From Apium graveolens (Eukaryota; Streptophyta; Magnoliopsida; Apiales; Apiaceae), in assembly GCF_009905375.1 (NCBI RefSeq), contig NC_133653.1:59133567-59197566 (forward strand): a stretch of DNA of 64,000 nt, written 5' to 3'. A program made the position numbers and the translations under genes. Below, in pieces: positions 35,217 to 47,123 of this stretch. Every line of letters begins with the position of its first letter. The first letter of the stretch is position 1. The notes below the pieces were generated by a model. The model did not search any database, was not told where the DNA came from, and saw only the letters and a program-made list of their open reading frames with translations.

Positions 35217-38200
35217 TCAGGAATAATTAAGCATACCTAACTCACTTACCAACCTTGAAAAGGTGGATTCATCCAGTGGCTTGGTAAATATGTCTGCAAG
35301 CTGTTTTTCACTTGGAACAAAATGTAGTTCCACAGTACCATTCATCACATGTTCCCTTATGAAGTGGTACTTGATGTCTATGTGCTTTATTCTTGAATGT
35401 TGTACCGGATTTTCAGTGATGACAATTGCACTTGTTTTATCATAGAAAATAGGAATCCGATCCACTTTTAGACTATAGTCCAACAATTGGTTTTTCATCC
35501 ATAGAATCTATGCACAGCAACTACCAGCAACAATATATTCAGCTTCAGCTGTAAAAGTAGAAACTGAATTTTGTTTTTTACAGAACCAGGACAGAAGCTT
35601 ATTTCCTAGAAACTGATAGGTTCCTATTGTGCTTTTTCTGTCTATTTTACAACATGCATAATCTGCATCTGAATAAGCAGTTAGATCAAAACCAGAATCT
35701 CTAGGGTACCAAATGCCAAGTTTTGGTGTTCCCTTGAGATATCTGAAAATTCTCTTAATAGCTACTAAATGAGATTTTCTAGGATCAACCTAAAATCTAG
35801 CACAAAGATAAGTAGCGAACATTATATCTGGCCTACTAGCTGTTAAGTACAGAAGTGAACCAACCATGCCCCTATAACTTGAAATATTCACAGACTTTTC
35901 AGTAGTTTTTAATTCAAGCTTAGTTGTAGTGGCCATGGGAGTTTTTGCAGATGTGCAATCCATTAGATCAAACTTCTTTAAAAGATCATGAATATATTTA
36001 GTGTTACGATCGGTATCTTCGTGTAATATTATTTGTGGATTTGGTATAATATTAAAGCTGAATGAAAATATATTCAATGATTGTACGTTTGTGTGAGTGC
36101 AAATTTCTGCATTATAAATTTGATTTTTATAGTATATGATTTTTCAAAGCAAGAGTTTATTTAATTTCTTTATTTTTGATTTATAAGGAATATTCTAAGC
36201 CTTGGAAAAAATTTTCTTCTAAAAGGTATTTTGTTCACAAATTTTGAAAATGATTTTTTAAAGTCTCTAAAAATCCAAGTTATTTTATGGTATAAATTTT
36301 ATAATTTTTGAACTTGTATTTTATTTTATAAAAATAAATCATTATAAATTTTAGTTGTCATATTTAGAAAATTACAAGAAAGCCCTTACATGCAAACCAC
36401 CCTCTCATTCTTTTCAAGGACAAAGAGGACAATTCCAACCCCACTAACTCTTATTTCTCTAGCCAATTTCCTTCTTTACCCTTGCATGCAAAATGCACCA
36501 AGTATAAGTGGAGGGATAGACTTGTCAATTCTCCTTTTCACTCAAATTTTGTCAAATCAAATACCATAAAAACAAGCAAATGTCATGATCATTCTCATAC
36601 TCCACCCACACCTCACTCTCTCCTCCCTCCCTTCTCCCTCCTCTCGGCTCTCCCCTCTCACTCTCGGCTAAAAGCCGAAACCCCCTCCCCATTTTTTTTT
36701 CTTCAATCCTCAACCAAGCTTCCACTCTTTACACAAGTAAATGTTACTTCCCATACCATGATCACTCATATTTCAAAGAGTTTTGAATAGAAAGTTTAAG
36801 TTTAAAGGTTGCATGTAAAAGTTTTAGTGAAACTCAAAATACAACCTTGATTCTTGTGAGTTTAGGGTTGTTTTTGAGAGGACTACAAGGAATGGATAAA
36901 TGCCAAGTCTTGAGAAGGAAACTCTTGATGATTAAATGGCCATTCCCATCCATTTCATTCGGCCATGACCATATGGGAGCCGAATGAATGGTCCTTGAGA
37001 TTATTCTTGTTATTTTGTTCAATTTTTGCATATTTATGTGATAATGACTTGAATTTTGTGGTGAAAGTGTGATAAAACTCCTTGTATGCTAAGTGATCAT
37101 CTAGGTATATCTTATGCTAGGCTTGCATGTCAATTTTATGATAGAACATATGTAGAAAATGTGTTGTTTGGATTGAAAAACCCGAAGGCATGCATGCATG
37201 TGGATTTCTCTTAGAATGTTATAGGATTTTGATCATTTGGAAAGATTTTGTTAGTGAGCCTTAAATTCAGTAGGTATAATGTGTTAATATTGATTTATGC
37301 TTCTTGTTGCATGGTAATAATTCGTGGTTATCTTTTATAAAATGCATATCTTGTGGTTTCAAAAACTTAATGATTGGTGAGTTGAGAAATGTGATCTCTT
37401 TTGTTTTGCCATAATTGTACCTTAGGTAAGAATGATCTCACCCAAGGTTATTTTGAGAATAAGGGAGTTAGTTCAATAGATTACCATGTATAAGTCTTGG
37501 TTTAAGTATTGAGTTGTTGTTAGTTGAGTTTGTCAAGTCAAAACCTTGGAAAATGAGAGTTATAGTTTCTGCAGAAAATTAGTTTACTACCCTGAGGTTT
37601 AGAGTGAGTTTTGACCATGTCATTGATGTGCACTTTGAGGCCCAAGCCACCAGAAGTTAGTATTGGTAATATATAAAAGGTTTTAGGAGTTGGTTGGAGG
37701 TTTGCATGTCTTTTGGTTAGGTGCACAAGTAGAATAACAAAATCTGTCCAGCAGGGGACATTTTTGTTGCAACTTAGAAATAGGAAGATTTGACCATGTC
37801 ATGGGTAGGCCCTCATTAGGCCCTATTGGGCCTTAGTTAGAGGGAGTGTCAGAGAAGTTTTTCCAATCATAGTTCATAGGATATGAGTTAGAACCATGTG
37901 TCACAAGTTAATTCAAGTCAGGGCGTTTTCTGCCCAGAAAAACAGGGGAACCTTGGACTTTTAGCTTAGGCCCAAGAAGGCCCAAGCCAGGCCCTTGAGC
38001 CACATCAAGTTTGTGAGATGCCCTTAGGTCAGGAGAGTCTTGTGTAAAAGTTTTAAAGGAAAACTTGTAGTTTAAGAGTGTCTAATGCACTCAAGAAACT
38101 ATAGTTGTCATTCTGAAATTTGCACCAGTGAGCGTTTTCACTTATCATATAGTTTTAGAACACTTAGAAGTGAGTATTAGGTCGACCACCATAGTTGTAA

Positions 38201-41200
38201 GATGGTATAATGTCAGTAGAGCTAAAGGCACAAGTGAGGGTCAATAGGTTTTGGATAATTTAGGAAAGGCACATCGAGTTAGGAAGCCAAAATTAGAAGA
38301 CCTTGTCTAGTTTAGCGACGAAGTGACTTAAGATGTGAGTCGAGATCATCCAAGCCTAGTGTTGTATTATGGTATATATGGTTTTATTTGGTATGTGAAT
38401 ATGTGGCTATGTGTGTACTTTTGTAATTTAAAAGTGAATATAAAATTAAGTGCGTATAGGCCTAAGTGTCATCCGTGTTTAATTTCAAGTTGTAAATAGG
38501 TTAAGATGGTAAGAATATATTATAATGAGGATTATTATTATTATGTAGGATCTCGAGACGAGGGAAAACTTGCCATAAAGGTCGAGTGAAGCTCCAGTTG
38601 CTCCTACCAGTCAGACCAGACCAGCCTTTCTCAAGGCAAATGATTCAACTTGACCTTCGTATTTACTATAAACAGTTCATATATATATTGATGCAATTAT
38701 CCTGAGTCATTTGATATGTTTTAAATCAAGCGTATCTTTCATTTATCTTTGAATTATATAGAAATGCCATGAACCCTCGAGTATGTATTGCAAGTAGTTC
38801 AAAAGCCTCTTCATGATTGTTAAATGCCATGATAAAATGAAGAGTTGATATATTACTTGACTGATCCTCTTGATTAACATGCTGATGATTCCTAAGTATT
38901 GATATCTCATCCTGATACTTGAATCCCTATAGGACCTTACCTTGAACCCTGAAAGTCAGAAACTTATCAAAATGATCCCTCATTGATTGATACCCCTCTT
39001 TCTTATCCTAAAACTTGACAACTCTGATATATCCTGAGCTAAAGAATCATTTCTTCATACCTTAACACCCATAGTATTCATGAAGCTTATCTTCTTGATG
39101 ATCCAACACCTGTACCTTGACGAGAAACCATTGGTTTAAGCCCAGTTTGGCATTACCCCTTTATATTATCCATTAGTCTCACTAAATTTTCCTGTCCAAG
39201 TTCTGACATATGAAAACCTTTTGGTTACCCTAATAGAGTAAAATTTTGTAAATCATGGCCCTGAAATTTAGTACCATATTTCCCGTGTTTCGAGTTGATC
39301 TATAATCCCTTAATAAAAATGTTTACTGTTAAAAGAGATTTTGTTATAATTCGGCATCAGTTTTTGAAATAAATAGAATATGGGTTTTCAGTCCCAAAGG
39401 GGGATAAATGTTTTCCTTGAATAGTGGATCTGGACTGAGACGCGAGTTCTTTCCACACTTTTATTAGGCTTAAAAGTTGCCTAGGGATTCCCGTTAATGT
39501 TTTAGAACCCATCGAGGTTCGGGATTACTTCGCGGCTGATCACCGGCTGTAATCCGTAGCGTCATAAAATGATTTTGATTAAGACATGATTTTAAAATTG
39601 TTTTGATACAAGCAAAATGATGCCATCTCACATAGTTTTATCTCTCGTTACCTTTGGTTATGTCTTTCCATTGTCATTCTTTAATGTATATCTCGATTTA
39701 TGTTTTGTGTCGTACTGTGAGCACTTGTTGAGCATTTGGCTCACTCCTTGCTTTACCCTGATATTACAGCTAGCAGCTATGGTTAGATTCAAGCAGACTG
39801 CCCGTAAGACCTGTGATGCTGATGCTTATGTTCGAGCTCAGGTAGAATAAGTAATAATAGATTGTGTGAGGACTCGGTACTTTTAATCAGTTGTAATAGT
39901 TGGTAGTGTTGGGCTGTTCCAAATCCTAAACTGTAAGATCTTGGAGTTGGTTGTGTATTCTTCTTTTAAAATGTTGTAATAGTTATATTTAATTTGCTGT
40001 TTAAGTTGGGGGTGTGACATTTAGTTTGACTAATGAATATTCCATCACTAACTTGCTTAACTTGTAAACCAAGAAAGTAAGTTAGTTCTCCCATCATGCT
40101 CATTTCATACTTACTTTGCATCAATTTGGCAAACTTTTTGTAAAGTTTTTCATCTGTAGAGCCAATTATAATATCATCTACATAGATTTGAACAAGTATA
40201 CCAGAGCCATTAATATTTCTAAAGAATAAAGTTTTATTCACAGTACCTCTTGTGAAGTGATTTTCCAAAAGGAACTTTGATAAAGTGTCATATCAGGCTC
40301 TAGGTGCTTGCTTCAGTCCATAGAGTGCTTTCAAAAGATAGTAGACATGATTTGGGAAATTTGGATCTTCAAAACCAGAAGGCTGACTGACATAGACTTC
40401 CTCCTATAAATCTCCATTTAGAAAAGCACTCTTGACATCCATTTGATAGGCCTTGAAATTGGCATGGGCTGCATAGGCTAAGAAAATTCTGATGGCTTCA
40501 AGTCTTACAACAGGAGCAAAAGTTTCATCAAAATCTATTCCTTCTTGTTGACAATAGCCCTTAGCAACCAAACTAGCTTTGTTACTGACTAGTATGTCAT
40601 TTTCATCCATCTTGTTTCTGAATACCCATTTGGTGTCTATTGGATTCTTTCCTTTAGGCTTGGGTACCAGCTTCCATACTTTATTCATTTCAAATTGGTT
40701 TAGCTCCTCCTGCATAGCTAAAATCTAATTAGGATCTAACAAAGTTTCTTCTACCTTTTTTGGTTTTTCCTTAGATAGGAAGCTGCTATATAGACATTCT
40801 TCTTGAGTTGCTCTCCTTGTTTGAACTCTAGAAGATACATCACCAATGATGAGCTCAAAGGGGTGATCCTTCCTCCATTTTCTTTGTTGAGGTAGATTAG
40901 CTCTAGATGAAGAGGCCTCATTGTTGTCTTGATGTGTGATTGAGGTTTGATTATTAGAAACTCCCCCTGAGTTTATGGATCTTTGATTTGAGAAAGGAGA
41001 ACTTTCTGTGAGTGATCTATTCTGACTTTCAGCTTCTTTTGATGACCCGACGGATGGTGTATTTTGAGTTCCGATGGATGAAGCTGATCGTCTCCCGACG
41101 GATAAAGCAGATTGTCTCCCGACGGATGAAGCATTTTGAAACTCGACAGATGTTGAATTTTGTGCTTCATTAGTAGTAGATTTTTCTAGAATATCCTTTG

Positions 41201-42585
41201 TCATTGTTTCCTAATCACTTTCATCATCACTATCATCACTAACCATCTCCACATTATCAAATTTGAGGCTCTCATGGTGATCTCCATCTTGTAGTCCTTC
41301 AATCTTCTTATCATCAAACACAACATATATTGATTCCATAACAATGTTGGTTCTTAGATTGTAGACTCTGTATGCTTTACCAACAGCAAATCTAACAAAA
41401 ATTCCTTCATCTGCTTTAGCATCAAACTTCCCATTTTGATCAGTTCGATTTCTCAAGATATAGCATTTGCAGCCAAAGACATGAAGAAAATTTAGAGTTG
41501 GCTTCTTGTTCTTGAACTATTGGTAGAGTGTCATACACTTTGCTTGATTAACCAAAGAAATATTCTGAGTGTAGCATGCAGTATTTACAGCTTCAGCCCA
41601 GAATTATGTTGGTAACTTTGATTCTTCAAGCATTGTCCTTGCAGCTTCAATAAGTGATCTGTTCATTCTTTCCACTACTCCATTTTGTTATAGAGTTCTT
41701 GCTGCTGAAAACTCATGCATAATCCCATTCTTTTCACAAAATGCTCTCATAACAGAATTCTTGAACTCAGTTCCATTGTCACTCCTAATTCTTCTAACTT
41801 TAAAATCAGGATGATTGTTGACTTGCCTTATGTGATTGGTGATGATTTCACTAGCCTCATCTTTAGACTTTAGGAAATATGTCCAAGAGAACTTTGAGAA
41901 ATCATCTACAATTACTGGGCAAAATCTTTTCCTTGAGATGGACAACACATTGATTGGTCCAAACAAATCCATGTGTAGCAATTGTAGAGGTTCTTCAATT
42001 GTTGAATCAAGCTTCTTTCTGAATGATGCTTTGATCTGCTTTCCTTTCTGACAAGCATCACACAGTCCATCCTTAGAAAACTCCATTTGAGGAATACCTC
42101 TAATCAGTTCTTTCTTGACAAGCTCATTCATGGTCTTGAAGTTTAGATGGGAGGGACAGCTTCTTGTGCCATAGCCAACTTTCATCTTGACTTGCTTTAC
42201 TGAGAAGACAAGTAACATATTCTGCATTTGATGAGTTGAAGTTAGCTAGGTACACATTTCCTTTTCTCACTCCAGTAAGAAGCACTTTGTTACTCCTTTT
42301 GTTTGTCACAACACAGGCTTCTGAATTGAAGGTTACTGAATTGTCCTTGTCACAAAGTTGGCTGATACTCAGCAAATTATGCTTGAGACCATCCACTAGG
42401 GCAACCTCTTCAATGATGACATTGTCTTTAGAAATCAAGCCATATCCCACATTATAACCCTTACTGTCATCTCCAAAAGTAATACTTGGGCCAACTCTCT
42501 CCTTGAACTCTGTGAGCAGGGTAGAATCTCCAGTCACGTGTCTTGAACAACCATTATCCAAGTACCACAGATTCTTTCTGTTTCC
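35217..42585 (-). pseudogene. pol: Element E pol, interrupted by solo LTR G
   Basis: From 42585 downward: protease WYLDNGCSRHVTGD (DNG where F has DSG), then a frameshift near 42130. Next are the GAG-pre-integrase domain (CDACQKGKQ), integrase with LLHMDLFGP and SDNGTEF, stops near 41690, 41610 and 41520, and a linker rich in the element motif (41040-41150). RT shows [12 protein letters not shown] and YVDD at 40173-40184. Insertion G (36002-40019) falls within SQTK/YIHDLL of RT. RNase H then gives AEAEYIVAG and the end at 35217. Several TAG stops stand where F has glutamine or tryptophan codons. Confidence 0.85.
36002..40019 (+). mobile_element. Element G: 4.0-kb solo LTR (Del/Tekay-like) in element E
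   Basis: It starts TGTTACGATC and ends GGGTGTGACA, flanked by perfect 5-bp duplications TTTAG (35997-36001 and 40020-40024). No gag or pol motif lies inside and the start is not repeated at the end, so it is a solo LTR or an empty non-autonomous element. Long LTRs ending GGTGTGACA are usual in Del/Tekay chromoviruses. A short frame at 39617-39850 has no known domain. Orientation is inferred from the end signature only. Confidence 0.8.
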
Positions 42586-42605
42586 CTGCACACATCAAAA
42601 CCAAA

Positions 42606-44998
42606 TCAAGTTAATTTTGGTACCCAAGTTTCCTTGGGTCCTTCCTTGTTAGCTTTCTTCTTTTGTTTCTTAGGTTTTATCTCATTTGACTTGGGGATAT
42701 CAGATTCATCCTTAGTCATCTGAGTTGGAGCTTTGAAACCAGTCATTAAAATAGAATTATCATACACATTTTGATTAATAGGAAATTACATACTATTTGC
42801 AAACATGTTATTCCAGTAAGGCATGCTAAATGGCATTTGAGGCATACTAAATGCAACATAATAAGGATTAGGTGCAAATGGCATATTAGCAAATTATGCA
42901 TTCATATTTTGTGCAGACATAGCATTCATAGGCATAGAAGGCATGGCATTCATGTTGGGAAAAGAAGGTGGTACAGATTTGGGAGTAGGCATGGCAAGTT
43001 TGCAATTAACAGACAAATGATTAGCACTACCATACTTAACACAGATTTTTCTTGGAGCATACTTATCAGGTGTGTAGTTATGTTTCTTAATCCTTACTTT
43101 CCTATTTCTATTATTTTTCTTTTTAGCCTCTGTTTTAACCTCAATCTCTTCTAACCTGTCATTCAATTGCTTGATGGACAGATGACCAACATTTACTTTC
43201 TTCTCCTTCTTCACTTGATTTGATTCTCCTGAAATAAAGTTTTTGGAAACTGATCCATATTTTTTATTTAACTTGGAAAGTTTGGCTTTACTCACAGGTT
43301 TGCTCACAGCCGACGGATGAGGATTTATGTCACCCGACGGATAATCTTTTTGATTATCCGAAGGATGACTCTCATCATCCGTCGAGTCTACATCTATTAG
43401 CAATCCTTCAACCAACTTGGATTCCAGCTTCTCTTTACTCTTTTTCCAGGCTGCATCATAGAAGGACTCAATTCCTTGAACTTTGGTGATTTGAGCATGG
43501 ACATCTCTAGATGATTTCCATGCCTTAATCACCTCCTGCTCTCGTTCAAGCTGCTTCTTCAAAATCTCTTCCTTCTTCAAGGACTCAGTTAATTCATCCT
43601 TAGCAATCTTACATTCTATTCTCAATTTTTCAAATTCAGTAAACTGAGACTCTAGCGCATTATTCCTCTCACTTAAAAACAAATTGTTTTCTTTGATTTT
43701 AGCATTTTCCTTAGTGAGGGACTTAAGTGTAACATGCAAATGATCTAATTCTGTAGACATGTCATTAATTGCATCATTACACTCATCTTTAGATAAATGT
43801 GCAAGGTTAGTGGTGATTACTTGATTACTTGAAGAACATGTCTCTGTTTCATCACACTTGGCCATTAGGGCTAGATTGACATTGCCGACATCTTTATCCT
43901 CATCCAAACCATCTGCTGCCCAGTCATTTTCTTGTGTGATAAAAGCCCTTTCCTTTTGTTTGAGCAACTCAAAATACTTCTATTTATAATCCACAGGCTC
44001 AAACTTCTTTTTGTTGGAATCTGACTTTCTACACTCACTAGCAAAATGCCCTGCCAAGCCACATTTGAAACATTTGAATTTTGATTTATCCACCATGTTT
44101 CTATTTGGCTTAGCTGCTCCAAAGTTCTTCTTGAAATTGATCTTGGCAAATCTTCTGGAAAGGAATGCAAGATGTTCATCAATATCATCCACATCATCGT
44201 TGCTCAAAGAATCTTCATTTTCTGCTACCAGCCCCTTACCCTTGTTTTCACAGACCTTTGAAGTAGACTCAACAGCTTCTGCTTTTACCTCTTTCTCTTT
44301 CTCCAACTCAGCAACCAGTGCTATGGACTCTCCTTTCTTCTTTCCCTTCTCCATCCTCTCATCTTGCTCTATTTCAAGCTCATAAGTTTTCAGGATTCCA
44401 TACAGTCTCTCCAAGGTAAACTCCTTGTAATCCTGTGAATTTCTCAGTGAGACTATCATTGGTTTCCATTCCTTTGGAAGAGATCTAAGGAGAGATTGGA
44501 GTCTTTTGTCTGATAGACTCTTCCATGCAACTTCAGAGCATTTAGTAGTTTTTGAAACCTATTAAAAATGTCAGTGAGAGACTCACTATCTTCACAATGA
44601 AAGTGCTCATATTGCTGAATTAGCAGCTGCATCTTATTTTCCCTTAATTGCTCAGTACCATCACAGATAATCTGAATTGTATCCCAAACCTCCTTGGCAG
44701 TTTTGCAGTTAATGATGTTATCAAACATATCACCATCAACTCCATTGAACAATATATTCATGGCCTTCTTGTCTTTCCTGACTTGCTCAATATCAGGATC
44801 TGACCATTCATGCCTAGGCTTGGGAACAGATGGTTCATTCCCTGTTGCAACTCTCATTGGTACATGAGGACCTCTTTCTATGCAATCCACATAGGCCTCA
44901 TCTTGAGAAAGAAGATGTAGGTGCATTTTCACCTTCCAGTGGTGATAATTGTCTTTGTCCAGAAATGGAATCTTCACTCCAACATCCTTCTTATTCAT
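42606..44998 (-). pseudogene. gag: Element E gag
   Basis: ATG at 44998 (MNKKDVGVKIPFLDKDNYHHW). Capsid motifs KTAKEVWDTIQ and QQYEHFHCEDSESLTDIFNRF. A small deletion near 44490 shifts phase, and a TAG at about 43980 follows. The first zinc knuckle CFKCGLAGHFASEC is intact (about 44030-44075). The second reads CVKYGSANHLSVNC, with its second cysteine replaced by tyrosine. A coiled-coil-like stretch lies between them (43450-43830), and HPSD/YPSG words made by the element motif at about 43310-43390. A methionine-rich tail runs to TGA at 42606. Stops near 42892 and 42787. Pol begins in another phase. Confidence 0.8.
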
Positions 44999-45044
44999 CT
45001 TGTTGTTTTGTTGTGATCTTTAAACTCTTTGTACTTCAAGAGCT

Positions 45045-45057
45045 TGCTCTGATACCA
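45045..45057 (-). other. tRNA-Met-type primer-binding site of element E
   Basis: Minus strand TTGGTATCAGAGCA, next to the 5' LTR edge at 45060. It is the usual initiator-tRNA-Met primer site of plant copia elements. Confidence 0.85.
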
Positions 45058-45059
45058 AT

Positions 45060-46010
45060 TGTTATTCCCTAACAATACAACAAGAATTACAGAAGGGGGG
45101 TTGAATGTAATTCTGGCTTCTTTTTGAGATTTTCGAAAAATGGTTCTAACTCAATAATATATATGTATTTGATTTGCAAGGTACGGAATGAAAGAATTAT
45201 ATAAATCAAAACATAAGTAATAAAAACACAAGTCTTTAAAACTTTCTGGTGGATTTGAATGTATCCACCAGATATATATATATATATATATATATCGAGA
45301 GAACTCTGCGTAGCTCAAATAAGCTCACAGTTGCTTACAAGTATGAACAACTAAAACTTGCAGAGAAATGCTAAAGGATACAGCTTACAAATGTTTCTCT
45401 GAGAATGTATTTTTTTGTCTAGTTAGTTGTTGTTCTACTTGCTGCACTTGGTTTATATATCACCAAGTTTACATAGCAAAAAGACAAGATAATAAAACAA
45501 AACTATCAAGTCTAACTCTATGTTACTTCATTACTCTATTCCAGCATCTTTGAAAACCTTCATAGCTTGCATGAAACTGGTAATGCTTCTTTGTTCTCAT
45601 TTTCCTGCTAAATAGGTTGCCACATTCTTTTTGCAAACACCCAACGCATTTGACTGTGTTATCACTGTCAACAGATGTTTGAATTGATCATCCATCGGGT
45701 ACATGCTTGTTATCCGTCAGGTAGCCTTGTTGATCATCCGTCGGGTAGCTTTGTTAATCATCCGTCGGGAAGCCATTTATCACTTTACTCCATTTCATTT
45801 GTGCAGAATTACAAGACATCTTATATTTACATTTAATCGACCTATTATGCACGTCTACTAGTAGTCTACATGACTCATAAGCTACTACAGAAACTATACA
45901 AAGTTGTTTGCAGAAATGTGCTACATGACTTATTGTTACATAAGCTACTCACCCGATGGATATCAATTAGTCATCCGTCGGGACTATATTGAATCATCCG
46001 TCGGGACTAT
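45060..46010 (-). repeat. 5' LTR of element E, inner piece
   Basis: Homologous to 28804-29875 up to the word GGGACTAT, where element F interrupts. The remaining outer piece is 59182-59277. Together they give about 1,047 bp against 1,072 for the partner. It contains (AT)n 45272-45295, the TATA stem-loop 45447-45467 and ATCCGTCGGG clusters at 45685-45770 and 45955-46006. Confidence 0.9.
45447..45467 (-). promoter_or_regulatory. TATA box in the loop of a 6-bp stem, 5' LTR of element E
   Basis: Plus strand CTTGGT (45447-45452), 9-base loop TTATATATC, ACCAAG (45462-45467), same as the partner LTR. Confidence 0.65.
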
Positions 46011-46647
46011 TATTGTGTATATGTTGTGAACTTGATGATTATTATTGACAAAACACCTTGGTAGATTTTACTTAGTGAATATTGGAGCATTCGACGGATA
46101 AGGATTATAGTCCCGACGGATGACTCTATATAATCCCGACGGATGATGATTTATTATCCGTTGAGTGAGTATCTTATGTGACAATAAGTCTGTAGCACAT
46201 TTCTGCATACACCATTGTTTAGATTCTCTAAGTAGTACTCAAGTCATGTTGACTTTATCTAGATATGCAGAATAGGTTGATTAATTGTACATAGATGTTG
46301 TCTTGTAATCCTGCATAAATGAAATAAAGTCAAGTGCCAGATTGCTACCCGACGGATAAAAAACAATGCCATTCGACGGATGATCAATTAGATAACTCGA
46401 CAGATGATCATGAACCCGACGGATAAAGAATTCAAACATCTGTTGACAGTGACAACACAGTCACATGCGTCAAGTGTATGCAAATGGAATGTGGAAGACT
46501 ATTCAACTGGGTTTTAGAGAACAAAGAAGCATTGCCATTTCCATGCTATTATGAAGATATTCAAAGATGCTGGAATAGAGTAATGAAGTAGCATAGTATT
46601 AGACTTGATAGTTTTTGTCTTATTAATCTGTCTTATTACTTTGTAAT

Positions 46648-46668
46648 CTTGGTGATATATAAACCAAG
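46648..46668 (+). promoter_or_regulatory. TATA box in the loop of a 6-bp stem, 5' LTR of element F
   Basis: CTTGGT (46648-46653), loop GATATATAA, ACCAAG (46663-46668); TATATAAA at 46656-46663. Confidence 0.7.
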
Positions 46669-46819
46669 AAGCAGCAAATAGAATAACTAACTAAGCAACC
46701 AAGAGAGAAACATTTGTAAGCTGTATTCTTAGCATTTCTCTGCATTCTTAGTTAATCTATATTTGTAAGCAGTTGTGAGCATTTCTACACAGAGTTCTCT
46801 CGATATATATTATATATCT

Positions 46820-46845
46820 CTGGTGGATACATTCAAATCCACCAG
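46820..46845 (+). other. Hairpin in the transcribed part of the element F LTR
   Basis: CTGGTGGAT (46820-46828) and ATCCACCAG (46837-46845) are exact reverse complements with an 8-base loop. It lies about 160 bases after the TATA box and so in the RNA. The 3' LTR has the same arms near 58946-58971; the E LTRs keep them with small changes. Possible role: packaging, dimerisation or 3'-end formation. Confidence 0.5.
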
Positions 46846-46930
46846 AAAGTTTTTAAAGACTTGTGTTTTTAATTACTTGTGTTTTGATTCTTTTGAAGTT
46901 ATTATTCCGCACCCTGCAAATCAATTCACA

Positions 46931-46976
<46 letters not shown>

Positions 46977-47067
46977 AGTTAGAACAATTTTATTTAAGAA
47001 AAAGTTTCAAGAATTCCATTCAACCCCCTTCTGTAATTCTTGTTGAATTGTTTAGGGACTAACAATT

Positions 47068-47079
47068 GGTATCAGAGCA
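47068..47079 (+). other. tRNA-Met primer-binding site of element F
   Basis: TGGTATCAGAGC, two bases after the 5' LTR end; complement of the initiator tRNA-Met 3' end. Confidence 0.9.
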
Positions 47080-47123
47080 TGCTTTTGATAAACAAAGAGT
47101 TTAAAGATCAACAAAACAACAAG

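Larger units (their letters stand above)
46011..47065 (+). repeat. 5' LTR of element F
   Basis: 1,055 bp ending GGGACTAACA. It contains six exact CGACGGAT words (46092, 46114, 46137, 46350, 46374, 46417), plus variants at 46156 and 46398, a TATA stem-loop (46648-46668), a second hairpin (46820-46845) and (AT)n 46934-46973. Confidence 0.9.

Noticed and set aside
36482..36790. 102-codon frame in solo LTR G
   Set aside because: It is made of C- and T-rich low-complexity sequence and has no domain or relative.
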